From Fimadaptatus sp050946055 (lineage in GTDB: Bacteria; Bacillota; Clostridia; Christensenellales; Aristaeellaceae), in the NCBI GenBank assembly GCA_050946055.1, contig JBMNUB010000002.1:62001-126000 (forward strand): DNA of 64,000 bases, read 5' to 3'. Both the position numbers and the translations under genes were made by a program. Below, piece after piece: positions 34,493 through 43,331 of the stretch; positions within the stretch are counted from its first letter, which is position 1; each line of letters opens with the position of its first letter. The notes below the pieces were generated by a model that was not told the origin of the DNA, made no database searches, and was given only the letters and a program-made list of their open reading frames with translations.

Positions 34493-34516
34493 GGGCGCGG
34501 ATGCCTGAGGAGTGAT

Positions 34517-35524
34517 ATGTTGAAACGCAAAGTGGCACTTGCTGCCAGCATATGTATTACCGCACTGCTTGCGGGCTGCTCGCTTGACCCGCTCAGCGGC
34601 AGACTGACCACGCCGCCGCCGGATGCGGCCACGTATCAGCCGGTCTCGCCCAATGCGGACGCGGCTGTGAGCGATACGTACAACGTAACGCTCTACTTCG
34701 GCTTTCAGGACAGCGGCATGCTGTCCACTCAGAGCCGCGAGGTGGAGCTGCGCCCCGACGAGCGCGTGGAAAAGCGCGTGCTGGAGGAGCTTATAAGCGG
34801 CCCTGATGCGGGCTATTCATACCTTACGGCGCTCATGCCCACGGGCGTGCGCGTGATGGACGTGGAGGACAGGGGCGGCGTGCTGATGGTCACGCTGTCG
34901 GGTGAGTTCCTGTCCGCGCCCGCCGATGCGCCCGACGGATGGGAGAGCGACGCATACTGGTCGGCGGAGGTGCCGCGCAGGAGGCTGCTGGCGCTGCAAT
35001 CGATAGTGTGCGCCATGACCGATCTTGGCGAATACGACAGCGTGCAGCTGCTTATAGACCGCGACGGCGACGGTGAGCGCTCGGGCGAGCGCGTGCCTAG
35101 GTACTACTTCTATGCGGACGCGGCGCGCAGCGCAAGCGTGCTGATGGAGGCGGTGCGGCGCGATGAGAGCGTGGTGCTGACCCCGCGCAACACGGTGAGC
35201 AAGGCGCTGGGCTTCATGCAGAGCAAGGACTGGGATGCGCTGTACCGGCTGATAGCGCCTGTTGACATGACCGGCGAGCGCCCGGCGCAGGATGCGTTCA
35301 TGACCGACATGCGCGCGCGCGCGTATACGCTGACCGGGTTTGAGGTGGGCGACGCCATGGTGTCGGGCGATGGAAGCGCGGCCACGGTGTGCGTGAACGC
35401 GCAATTCGCGTTCCGCGACGAGAATGCCCGCGAGGTCAGCGCCTTTCCGCTCAGGATGGTGCGCGATCAGGAGGCATGGAAGCTGACATATGCCTCGCTC
35501 AAGGGCTTGCTGGAGGGGTTTTAA
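34517..35524 (+). CDS. GerMN-domain lipoprotein
   Basis: A 335-residue protein, ATG 34517 behind GAGGAG. Lipoprotein signal peptide with lipobox LLAGC (Cys21). A GerMN domain follows (about residues 50-190: VTLYFGFQDSG at its start, LISGPDAGYSYLTALMPTGVRVMDV in the middle). A C-terminal 100-residue region looks like an NTF2/DUF4878-type domain. GerMN is found in GerM and in LpqB, which partners a two-component kinase; here the gene directly follows a kinase gene, so an accessory role in sensing is plausible. Lies on the outer face of the membrane. Confidence 0.85.
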   Translation: MLKRKVALAASICITALLAGCSLDPLSGRLTTPPPDAATYQPVSPNADAAVSDTYNVTLYFGFQDSGMLSTQSREVELRPDERVEKRVLEELISGPDAGYSYLTALMPTGVRVMDVEDRGGVLMVTLSGEFLSAPADAPDGWESDAYWSAEVPRRRLLALQSIVCAMTDLGEYDSVQLLIDRDGDGERSGERVPRYYFYADAARSASVLMEAVRRDESVVLTPRNTVSKALGFMQSKDWDALYRLIAPVDMTGERPAQDAFMTDMRARAYTLTGFEVGDAMVSGDGSAATVCVNAQFAFRDENAREVSAFPLRMVRDQEAWKLTYASLKGLLEGF

Positions 35525-35527
35525 CAG

Positions 35528-37069
35528 GTGAAGTTTGCTAGTCTCAAGCGCCGCCACAAGGCAGCGCTGATAGCTGCGGCTGTGTTTGCGCTAATGGTGC
35601 TGGCAGCTGTTGCGGCCATGCTCATGCGCGACGCCAATCAGGTCGTCATGAACACCGGCTGCTCGGCGGGCATACCCGAGCCGGACGGAGCCGTGCCGCT
35701 TGCGCCCATAGGAGACAGCCGCGCCGACCGCGTGCAGGACGTGGTAGTGTATTACGCAAACAGCGACTACACGGAGCTTGTGGCCACGGTGCAGCAGGTG
35801 TCTGCGGGCGGCGATGTGACGCTGGAGGAGGCCGTGGTCAGGGCGGCGCTGGCCGTACCCAATGCGCCGGGACTGGCGGCGCTGGGCGCGAGCGACATAC
35901 AGCTGCTCTCGCTGGAGGTGGCGCAGGGCGTGGCTACGGTGGACTTGTCCATAGATGCGCGCAGGCTAGAGCCTGAGCGGCTGCACATGCTGCGCGCGGC
36001 CATAGTGGATTCGCTCATAGAGCTGGGCGGCATAGACGGCGTGAACGTGCTGATAGACGACCGCGACGAGGGCATAATCCAGCTCCCGTCAGGCACGATG
36101 AGCTGGATGGACACAGACCTTGAGGCGCTGTGGCATCAGGCGCGCGAGGAGGATGCGCGCTGCGCGCAGCCGGGCGGTCAGGCGCTGGAGCGCCGCGCTA
36201 CGCTGTACTTTGGCGCGCCCGGCGGACAGTACATGCTGCCCGAGGTGCGCACGCTGGACATAGAGGGCGGCAACTATCTGGGCGAGGCGATAGAGCAGCT
36301 GCTCAGCGGCCCGGATGACGCGCGCACGCACACGCGGCTTTTGCCGCCCGGCGTGCAGTACCTGCGCGAAGCGCCCGAGATAGTGACCTCGGCGGGCGGC
36401 GCAAAGGTGGCCGTCGTGTCGTTTACGGGCGCGGCGAGCGACTATCTGGAGCGCAACGGCATACCCACGGCGCTGGCGTTTGGCTCGCTTGTGCGCACGT
36501 TGTGCGGCTTTGTGCCGGAGGTCGAGGGAGTTATATGCGATATAGACGGAATAATGGTGAGCGAACTGTACGATGCGTCCGGGCAGCTCATGTACACATT
36601 TGACGACGGCATAATGCGCCGGGGCGACTTTGATTCGCTGGTGGGCGACATGGTCAAGGTATACTATCCCACTAGGGATTATGCGTCGCTGAGGGCGGTG
36701 GATGTGGCTGTATCCCGCTACGATGTGGGCAGCCCGCGGGCGCTGCTAAAGCTGCTCATGTCCGCGCCCATGGGACAAAACCTTGTGCGCGCCATGCCCG
36801 ACGGCGTTACCGATGCGGATGTGTTGGGCGTGCGCGTGGAGCGCGATCAGGTGCTTGTCAATCTGTCGGGCGCGTTCTATCAGGCGTGCGCGGGCATGCG
36901 TCCCGAGCGCGCGCGGGCGCTGGTGTATTCGATTGTCAACACAATGTGTTCACTGGACGGAATACGCAGCGTGCGCTTCTACTTCGATGGGGAGCGCGTG
37001 GACAGTCTGGCCTCGACGATATCGATGCGCGGGCCGCTGCTGAGCAATTCGGGCATAGTGCAGCCATAA
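35528..37069 (+). CDS. Membrane-anchored protein with two GerMN domains
   Basis: Starts at GTG 35528, three bases after the previous stop, with GAGGGG in the end of that gene. A 513-residue protein: TM helix (about 11-33), then two GerMN repeats, about 70-185 (VVVYYANSDYTELVATVQQV) and about 220-345 (ATLYFGAPGGQYMLPEVR, LLSGPDDARTHTRLLPPGV), and a third related segment (375-500, VKVYYPTRDYASLRAVDV) that may be another GerMN. GerM proteins act in sporulation and germination in Bacillus; the link to the upstream kinase suggests envelope signalling. Last gene of the operon. Confidence 0.85.
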   Translation: MKFASLKRRHKAALIAAAVFALMVLAAVAAMLMRDANQVVMNTGCSAGIPEPDGAVPLAPIGDSRADRVQDVVVYYANSDYTELVATVQQVSAGGDVTLEEAVVRAALAVPNAPGLAALGASDIQLLSLEVAQGVATVDLSIDARRLEPERLHMLRAAIVDSLIELGGIDGVNVLIDDRDEGIIQLPSGTMSWMDTDLEALWHQAREEDARCAQPGGQALERRATLYFGAPGGQYMLPEVRTLDIEGGNYLGEAIEQLLSGPDDARTHTRLLPPGVQYLREAPEIVTSAGGAKVAVVSFTGAASDYLERNGIPTALAFGSLVRTLCGFVPEVEGVICDIDGIMVSELYDASGQLMYTFDDGIMRRGDFDSLVGDMVKVYYPTRDYASLRAVDVAVSRYDVGSPRALLKLLMSAPMGQNLVRAMPDGVTDADVLGVRVERDQVLVNLSGAFYQACAGMRPERARALVYSIVNTMCSLDGIRSVRFYFDGERVDSLASTISMRGPLLSNSGIVQP

Positions 37070-37088
37070 ATTCCAAGCGCGCAGGCAC

Positions 37089-37116
37089 TTTACAGCGCGC
37101 GGATATGTAGTACAAT
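37089..37116 (+). promoter_or_regulatory. Sigma-A promoter for lon
   Basis: TTTACA (37089-37094), a 16-base spacer, TACAAT (37111-37116), 62 bases before the lon start. No heat-shock CIRCE or CtsR site is recognisable. Confidence 0.65.
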
Positions 37117-37177
37117 AGATATACATTTATTCAGACGGGCCAGGGCGCGCAGGTGCGCTCTGGGAGGAGGAACGGTT

Positions 37178-39673
37178 TTGTCAAGCAAGGCTTTGAGCGA
37201 TATCATTGAGCAGACTTATGAAGTGAGCGGCGGCGCGGACGATGGGGCCGGGGATGTGCTGAGCGGCGACGGCCTGCTCGCGAGCGACAAGGCGGTGGGC
37301 GCGCAGGAGGACGATGAGTTCGGCACGCAGGAGGATGGCCTTGAGCTGATGCCCATGGTGGCGCTGCGCGATCTGGTCGTGTTCCCGGATGAGACGGTGA
37401 GGTTCGACGTGGGCAGGGACAAGTCGCGCGCGGCTGTGGAAAAGGCATATGAGGAGAAGCTGCCCATAATGCTGGTGACGCAGCGCGACCCGCGCGTCGA
37501 TGAGCCGATATTGAAGGATATGTACATGGTGGGCGTAGTTGCCAATGTCATCAACCTGGTAAAGCTGCCCAACCAGATACTCAGCGTCTCCGTGCAGGGC
37601 ATATCGCGCGCGCTGCTTATCGACATGGCGCGCTACCGGCCCTACTGCGTGGCGCGCGTGGAGTGCTTTGAGGACAGGATATCCGTGGATGACATACAGC
37701 TGGAGGCGCTTATGAATGTGGCGCGCTCGCAGGTGCGCCAAATGGAATCCATGGTTAAAAACAGCATGCCCGCCAGCTATGTGCGCGCCGTGATGGATGA
37801 GGAGTCGCCGTCGCGTCTGGCCGACATGCTGGGCATGCATCTGGTAAGCAAGCTCTCCGACCGCGTAAAGCTGCTGGAGACGGCGGATGTGGCCGAGCGG
37901 CTTGAGTCGGTGTGCCGCATGCTCAGCCGCGCCATGAAGTTCATCGAGATAGAGCAGAGCGTGCAAAAGCGCGTCAGCGAGCAGATAGACAAGAACCAGA
38001 AGGAATACTACCTGCGCGAGCAGATACGCGCCATACAGCGCGAGCTGGGCGACCGCGAGGCCGGCGACGTGAGCGAATACCGCGAGCGGCTCAGGCGCAC
38101 GCCGCTCAATGACGAGGCGCGCGACAAGGTGGAGCGCGAGATAGACCGCCTTGAGGGCATGGCGCCCGGCACGCCTGAGATAGCCGTGAGCAGCACTTAC
38201 ATAGAGTGGGTGCTGGACTTGCCTTGGGGCAAGCGCCAGACTGCGCCCATAGACACGCAGCGCGCCCGCCGCACGCTGGACAAGGATCACTATGGGCTGG
38301 AGCGCGTCAAGGAGCGCCTGATAGAGTATCTGGCCGTGCGCGCGCTCAAAAACGACATGAAGGGGCCGTGCATCTGCCTTGTAGGCCCGCCCGGAGTGGG
38401 CAAGACCTCGATAGCGCAGTCGATAGCGCGCGCGCTCAAGCGGCCGCTTGCGCATGTGTCGCTGGGCGGCGTGCGCGACGAGGCCGAGATACGCGGCCAC
38501 AGGCGCACATACGTGGGCGCGATACCCGGCCGCATAATGTCGGCCATAAGGCAGGCTGGCTCTATGACGCCTGTGTTCCTGCTGGACGAGATAGACAAGA
38601 TGGGCGCTGACTACAAGGGCGATCCGGCCAGCGCCATGCTGGAGGTGCTGGACGGCGAGCAGAACTTCGCCTTCCGCGATCACTATCTGGAGATACCCTT
38701 TGACCTGTCGGGCGTGATGTTCATAATGACCGCCAACTCGCTGGACACCATACCGCGTCCGCTGCTGGACAGGATGGAGGTCATTGAGATAGAGGGCTAT
38801 ACTGCGGGCGAAAAGCTGGAGATAGCCAAGCATCACCTGCTGGCGCGCCAGCTGCGCGAACATGGTCTGGACAAGCGCCGCCTGCGCATGCGCGACGATG
38901 CCATAGCCGCGCTGATAGAGGGCTATACGCGCGAGGCAGGCGTGCGCCAGCTTGAGCGCGAGCTGGGCGCTGTGTGCCGCAAGGCCGCCTGCCGGTTCAT
39001 AGAGAACGCGGAGTTAAAGAGCATCTCGGTCAAGGCCGGCGATCTGCGCGCGCTGCTGGGTGCGCCCAAGTTCCACAGGCAGGAGCAGGACATGGAGCCG
39101 GAGGTCGGCTCGGTAAACGGCCTTGCATGGACTGCGGCGGGCGGTGAGACGCTGGCCGTGGAAGCGGCGGTGATGCCGGGCAGCGGAAGGTTTGAGCTGA
39201 CCGGCCAGCTGGGCGACGTGATGCAGGAATCGGCGCGCGCCGCGCTGAGCGTGATACGCACGCGCTCGGATTCGCTGGGACTGGACGCTGACTTCTATAA
39301 AAAGAGCGATCTGCACATACATGTGCCGGAGGGCGCGGTGCCAAAGGATGGCCCCAGCGCGGGCGTGACCATGACATGCGCGCTGGCCTCGGCGCTGACC
39401 GGCCTGCCCGCGCGGCAGGATGTGGCCATGACGGGCGAGATAACGCTGCGCGGCAAGGTGCTGCCCATAGGCGGCGTCAAGGAAAAGGTGCTGGCCGCGC
39501 ACCGCATGGGCATACGCACGGTGCTGCTGCCCCGCGACAACGAGAGCGATCTGGACGAGATACCGCAGGAGGTGCGCTCTGCGCTGGAGCTAAGGCTGAT
39601 AGGCAATGTCGATCAGGCGCTGGATGCGGTGCTGATACGCGGCGCGGGCGAGCCGGGCGGAGCGCAGGGATAG
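37178..39673 (+). CDS. lon: ATP-dependent protease Lon
   Basis: Starts at TTG 37178, seven bases after GGGAGGAGG; 831 residues, slightly long. Residues 1-55 are an acidic extension not usual in Lon. The N-terminal LON domain follows (about 57-260), then a coiled region, the AAA+ domain with GPPGVGKTS (Walker A, near 405) and FLLDEIDK (Walker B), and the protease domain with KDGPSAGV (Ser727) and GVKEK (Lys770), the catalytic dyad at the standard 43-residue spacing. Degrades misfolded and regulatory proteins in the cytoplasm. engB follows after 24 bases, a conserved pairing. Confidence 0.97.
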   Translation: MSSKALSDIIEQTYEVSGGADDGAGDVLSGDGLLASDKAVGAQEDDEFGTQEDGLELMPMVALRDLVVFPDETVRFDVGRDKSRAAVEKAYEEKLPIMLVTQRDPRVDEPILKDMYMVGVVANVINLVKLPNQILSVSVQGISRALLIDMARYRPYCVARVECFEDRISVDDIQLEALMNVARSQVRQMESMVKNSMPASYVRAVMDEESPSRLADMLGMHLVSKLSDRVKLLETADVAERLESVCRMLSRAMKFIEIEQSVQKRVSEQIDKNQKEYYLREQIRAIQRELGDREAGDVSEYRERLRRTPLNDEARDKVEREIDRLEGMAPGTPEIAVSSTYIEWVLDLPWGKRQTAPIDTQRARRTLDKDHYGLERVKERLIEYLAVRALKNDMKGPCICLVGPPGVGKTSIAQSIARALKRPLAHVSLGGVRDEAEIRGHRRTYVGAIPGRIMSAIRQAGSMTPVFLLDEIDKMGADYKGDPASAMLEVLDGEQNFAFRDHYLEIPFDLSGVMFIMTANSLDTIPRPLLDRMEVIEIEGYTAGEKLEIAKHHLLARQLREHGLDKRRLRMRDDAIAALIEGYTREAGVRQLERELGAVCRKAACRFIENAELKSISVKAGDLRALLGAPKFHRQEQDMEPEVGSVNGLAWTAAGGETLAVEAAVMPGSGRFELTGQLGDVMQESARAALSVIRTRSDSLGLDADFYKKSDLHIHVPEGAVPKDGPSAGVTMTCALASALTGLPARQDVAMTGEITLRGKVLPIGGVKEKVLAAHRMGIRTVLLPRDNESDLDEIPQEVRSALELRLIGNVDQALDAVLIRGAGEPGGAQG

Positions 39674-39697
39674 TCTGAATATGGAGAGTAGACATAA

Positions 39698-40399
39698 ATG
39701 GTGATAAAGAGAGCGGAATTCATGACCTCGCTGGCGGCGGCCGATCCCATGCTGCTGGGCGGCGAATCGCAGATAGTCGTGGTGGGCAAGTCCAACGTGG
39801 GCAAGTCCTCGCTGATAAACGCGCTGGCGCGCAATCAGAAGCTGGCGCGCACTTCGTCCGAGCCGGGCAAGACCCGGCTGATAAACCTGTTCAGGTTCTA
39901 TGCGCAGGATGAGCGCGAGTTCGTGCTGGTTGACTTGCCGGGCTATGGCTTTGCCCGCGTGGCGCGCGAGGAAAAGGTGCGCTGGCAGGGCATGATAGAG
40001 GGCTATCTCAGCCAGCAGGATGGGCCTTGCCATGCGTTCTCGCTGGTGGACATACGGCACGAGCCTTCGGCGGATGACCGCGCCATGGTGGACTACATGC
40101 GCCACTACGGCATCGAGTTCACCGTGGTCGCCACCAAGGCGGACAAGCTCAGCCGCGCTCAGATAAACCGCAGCATACAGAGCATATGCCGCGCGCTTCA
40201 GGTTCAGCCGTGGGAGGTAATACCCACTTCATCCCAGAGCAGGCAGGGCATAGACAAACTGGTGGACCGCATAGGCGAGGTGCTGGATGCGGCCAAGGCG
40301 CGCAGCGATGCGTATGCGTCGGGCGAGGAGGAAAGCATAGATATCGAAGAAGCCGGGGACTTGGGCGCGCAGGACGCACCCGGGCAGGGTGAGGAATAA
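39698..40399 (+). CDS. engB: Ribosome biogenesis GTPase EngB (YsxC/YihA)
   Basis: A 233-residue protein. The G1 motif is GKSNVGKSSLINAL (near 30), followed by G2 TSSEPGKTRLIN, G3 DLPGYG and G4 TKADK. The family core ends near residue 200; the last 30 residues are an acidic, probably disordered tail. EngB acts in 50S assembly. It shares the lon promoter. Confidence 0.96.
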   Translation: MVIKRAEFMTSLAAADPMLLGGESQIVVVGKSNVGKSSLINALARNQKLARTSSEPGKTRLINLFRFYAQDEREFVLVDLPGYGFARVAREEKVRWQGMIEGYLSQQDGPCHAFSLVDIRHEPSADDRAMVDYMRHYGIEFTVVATKADKLSRAQINRSIQSICRALQVQPWEVIPTSSQSRQGIDKLVDRIGEVLDAAKARSDAYASGEEESIDIEEAGDLGAQDAPGQGEE

Positions 40400-40740
40400 A
40401 CGGGTGCGCTTGCCCATGTGCGGCTGAAAGACGCCGGATGCGGCTAACTGCGGTAGCAGAGACTGTGCGTGGCGCGGCAGGGCAATGCCGGGAGCACGCG
40501 CGGTGCCTGCTTGCGGCGGCATGCGTAGCTGCGCGTGAGTGCGTGAGCTTTAGGCATGCCGCTGTAATCGGCACTTGAGCGGCGCGTGTACGGCGGCGTA
40601 GCTGTGCGAAGCGTTTTGCCAGACAGGCTGCCGGGGCGTTTTGGCGGAGTTGACGGCCTTGCGGCGGCGCATGGGGGACTAATGTCGGATACTACTGCAA
40701 ATAATGATTAATAAGCACTAGCTTAACAGTAAATTTTTTA
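40400..40740. other. Gene-free stretch
   Basis: About 340 bases with scattered short GC-rich inverted repeats, no clear terminator and no coding evidence. An AT-rich segment (40690-40745) leads into the next promoter. Confidence 0.5.
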
Positions 40741-40747
40741 AAGACCC

Positions 40748-40777
40748 TTGCATATACGCATATGGGTGGGTTATAAT
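40748..40777 (+). promoter_or_regulatory. Sigma-A promoter
   Basis: TTGCAT (40748-40753), an 18-base spacer, TATAAT (40772-40777); serves the zinc-ribbon gene and probably the phosphoesterase gene. Confidence 0.75.
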
Positions 40778-40848
40778 GTACGGCGATTGATGAATGATCG
40801 CCATTTTTGAATGCGCTTATTTGATCATATATTTCAGGAGGAATGTAT

Positions 40849-41307
40849 ATGGCATTTCGTAAATGTCCCAGATGCGAGCTCAACTACATAACCGACGGCG
40901 AGAAGCTCTGCTCGGTGTGCCGCCGCGAAGTCAAGGGTGAACACGATCACGACTCGATGGTGGAGCTTTGCTCCGAATGCGGCGAGCGCCCGGTTGTGCC
41001 GGGCAGCGAGTACTGCCTGCTCTGTCTCAAGGACATGAGCCGCCGCAATTCCGCCGCCTCCCAGGTGGAGGGCGAGGAGAGCACTGTGGACGCGTCCGCG
41101 CTGGACATAGGCATGGTCAGCTCCATGGACGAGATACAGATAGACGACGTGGGCGACGACATACCCCCGCGCGAGTTCGACGAGATGGAGTCGGCGTTCG
41201 GCTCGGATGACGATCTGGACGATGACGACGATGAGAACGAGCACGGCGATATAGAGGTGGCCGGTGGCCGCAAGCGCGCGCGCCGGGGTTCGTCCGACGA
41301 TCAGTAA
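40849..41307 (+). CDS. Zinc-ribbon protein with acidic tail
   Basis: Starts at ATG 40849, seven bases after AGGAGG (the ATG at 40843 is too close to the site); 152 residues. Two Cys-rich knuckle pairs are visible: CPRC plus CSVC (residues 5-26) and CSECG plus CLLC (40-62), each able to bind zinc. Residues 75-152 are acidic, with an Asp/Glu-only stretch and a basic end (KRARRG). The first knuckle pattern resembles the flagellar-operon YvyF family only loosely. The role is unknown; nucleic acid or RNA polymerase binding is possible. The tail composition is typical of an intrinsically disordered segment. Confidence 0.75.
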   Translation: MAFRKCPRCELNYITDGEKLCSVCRREVKGEHDHDSMVELCSECGERPVVPGSEYCLLCLKDMSRRNSAASQVEGEESTVDASALDIGMVSSMDEIQIDDVGDDIPPREFDEMESAFGSDDDLDDDDDENEHGDIEVAGGRKRARRGSSDDQ

Positions 41308-41361
41308 GCACTGCGCCTGCTGAGGCGAGGATGCGAGTTTGTCCAGCGGAGGTGAGGAGAA

Positions 41362-42060
41362 GTGGCAGTCTATGCGATAGGCGATCTGCACCTGCCCGGC
41401 TCTGACCTTAAGCCCATGGACGTGTTCGGCGCGCATTGGGAGAATCACTTTTCGCGCATATGCGAGGACTGGCGCGCGCGCGTGAATGCTCAGGACGTGG
41501 TGCTGCTGCCGGGCGACTTCAGCTGGGCCATGACGCTGGACGAGGCAATGTGCGACATAGCTGCGGTGGGCGAGCTGCCCGGGCGCAAGGTGCTGGTGCG
41601 CGGCAATCATGACTTCTGGTGGTCATCGGTCACTCAGGTACGCGCGGCGCTGCCCGAGGGCATGTACGCGCTGCAGAACGACTGCGTGGAGCTGGACGGG
41701 CGCATATACTGCGGCACGCGCGGCTGGACGATAGTGGGCGAGGACGATGGCCGGGCGCAGGATATGAAGATATACCGCCGCGAGGTGCTGAGGCTGGAAC
41801 TGACGCTAAAGAGCGCGCAGCGCGCGGCACAGGGGCGCGAGATAGTGGCGCTGATGCACTATCCGCCCTTTGACGAGCGGCAGCAGCCCTCGGGCTTTAC
41901 CGAGCTGCTGGAGCAATACGGCGTGAAGTGCGTCGTATATGGCCATCTGCACGGGCAGAGCCTGCGCGGCGCCTTCAGCGGCATGCTGCGCGGGGTGGAG
42001 TATCATCAGGTGTCCTGCGACGGACTGGGCTTTAAGCTGTTAAGGCTCCCCATTGAGTGA
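41362..42060 (+). CDS. Calcineurin-like metallophosphoesterase
   Basis: A 232-residue protein from GTG 41362 behind GGAGGTGAGG. Metal-binding motifs in family order: IGDLHLPG (residue about 6), LLPGDFSW (near 51), VRGNHDFWW (near 79), LMHYPPF (His near 168) and VYGHLHG (near 195). The short bacterial form of this family hydrolyses phosphomonoesters or phosphodiesters; the natural substrate is not known. Follows the zinc-ribbon gene by 54 bases and ends at a strong terminator. Confidence 0.92.
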   Translation: MAVYAIGDLHLPGSDLKPMDVFGAHWENHFSRICEDWRARVNAQDVVLLPGDFSWAMTLDEAMCDIAAVGELPGRKVLVRGNHDFWWSSVTQVRAALPEGMYALQNDCVELDGRIYCGTRGWTIVGEDDGRAQDMKIYRREVLRLELTLKSAQRAAQGREIVALMHYPPFDERQQPSGFTELLEQYGVKCVVYGHLHGQSLRGAFSGMLRGVEYHQVSCDGLGFKLLRLPIE

Positions 42061-42078
42061 AGCGGAGATGGGCGTTTT

Positions 42079-42111
42079 GCGCCGCGTGCATGAGTGTACG
42101 CGGCGCTTTTT
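42079..42111 (+). terminator. Strong intrinsic terminator
   Basis: GCGCCGCGT and ACGCGGCGC form a perfect 9-bp stem followed by TTTTT, 19 bases after the phosphoesterase stop. Confidence 0.92.
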
Positions 42112-42660
42112 GCGTGCGGCGGGCAGGCGGTCTCCCGCGCCTGCGCGCGCGGCGCGGGGCGTGAGTGACCTGGACAGCGGCAATGCAGTCAACTTCCGCT
42201 CCGGCGCGGCACGTGGCTACGACATCCGTAGCCACGCCAGCATACTCGCCACAGCTCCTGCGCGGCGCATGTCCGGGGAGCGTATTCAATGGCGGCGGCG
42301 CGGAAAATGTGCATGGCAATCCGAAATGGCATCATGGCAGATGCGCTGTATGGGCATGCGGCGCACTGCACATAAGCATTTATGTGCGCCGATGGGCTGC
42401 ACGGCACGCGCCCGGCTGCGCTATGAGGAGCGCGCCCGGCTTGAGCTTACGGGGCGCGGCGGCATGGGCGCAGGTGAATGTGCGGCGCGCGCTGTAAGTT
42501 GGGCATATCATGCCAATATGCGGCGGCATTTCAAGACATATCGCGATGCAGGTAAATATTTGAATATGCGCAGGGGTGGGTTCTGTTTTTTGCGGTACAT
42601 ACATATTTAACAAACATTTTCCCCGTACATGGAGGCAGCAGTTTTAAGAAAATAAGAAAA
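42112..42660. other. Gene-free stretch before the division cluster
   Basis: About 550 bases. Open frames here have Ala/Arg/His-rich translations without domains. I see no tandem repeat or strong hairpin. Confidence 0.55.
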
Positions 42661-42672
42661 AGTATGGTGGAC

Positions 42673-42703
42673 AGTGGATTTTAGTGAAACGATGTGGTAC
42701 AAT
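42673..42703 (+). promoter_or_regulatory. mraZ promoter with probable MraZ boxes
   Basis: TACAAT (42698-42703) preceded by TGG (extended -10). Three GTGG/GTGA cores at 42674, 42684 and 42694 are spaced exactly 10 bp and overlap the promoter; one more GTGG lies at 42667. MraZ is known to repress its own operon through GTG-core direct repeats with about this spacing, so autoregulation is likely. Confidence 0.65.
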
Positions 42704-42734
42704 AAGAACATCAAGTGGTGCAAGGGGGGATGGT

Positions 42735-43190
42735 ATGCTGTTCTTTGGCACTTACGCGCAGACTGTGGATGCTAAAGGCCGCGTTATCGTCCCCTCAGCG
42801 TTTCGCGATTCACTGGGCAAGGACTTTATGATAGGGCTTAACAGCACCGCAAACGCCATCGCTTTTTACCCACGCGAAAAGTGGAACAAGATACTGGAAG
42901 ACCTGCTCACGCTGCCCTCCACCGACGAGGTGGCCATGGATTACGTCCGCTTTATAGCCGGGAACTCGTTTTCCAACTACGAGCTGGACAGCCAGGGCCG
43001 CACTATACTGCCCGCACCGCTGAGGCAGATGCTAAGCCTTGGCAAGAACATAAGCTTCGTGGGCGTGATAGACTACTTCGAGATATGGGATACCGAGGTC
43101 TACGAGGCGCGCAGCGCGCAGGTGCGCGACAACATGAGCGACCGGCTTAAATACATAAGCTCGCTTAGGCAGTCTGCTCAGGCGAGATGA
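42735..43190 (+). CDS. mraZ: Transcriptional regulator MraZ
   Basis: Starts at ATG 42735 behind AAGGGGGG; 151 residues. Two AbrB-like SpoVT halves: FFGTYAQTVDAKGRVIVPSAFR (residues 3-24) and NYELDSQGRTILPAPLRQM (near 83-101), each with the DxKGR/DxQGR signature. It forms a ring that binds direct repeats upstream of its own gene. It heads the division and wall cluster, but the usual next gene rsmH (mraW) is missing here. Confidence 0.96.
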   Translation: MLFFGTYAQTVDAKGRVIVPSAFRDSLGKDFMIGLNSTANAIAFYPREKWNKILEDLLTLPSTDEVAMDYVRFIAGNSFSNYELDSQGRTILPAPLRQMLSLGKNISFVGVIDYFEIWDTEVYEARSAQVRDNMSDRLKYISSLRQSAQAR

Positions 43191-43192
43191 CA

Positions 43193-43216
43193 TGTCTGAA
43201 CGCATGCGTTCAGACA
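43193..43216. promoter_or_regulatory. Perfect 24-bp palindrome just after mraZ
   Basis: TGTCTGAACGCA (43193-43204) is followed directly by its reverse complement. With no loop it is more like a protein-binding site than a terminator; as RNA it could still fold with a 4-base loop. It starts two bases after the mraZ stop. A second small hairpin (CTTTGCC/GGCAAAG) lies at 43270-43296. Confidence 0.6.
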
Positions 43217-43331
43217 CCGCGGCTCAGCCCGCCGCCCCGAACGCTGCTTGCGGGAGGGAGGGACGGGCGGCTTTGCCGTGTTTATGCGGCAAAGACGGTT
43301 CTAAACGGTGGAAGGGGGACATAAAGACTAC

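Noticed and set aside
42053..42610. 185-codon ORF upstream of mraZ
   Set aside because: Overlaps the phosphoesterase stop and the terminator, has Ala/Arg-rich composition and no ribosome site.
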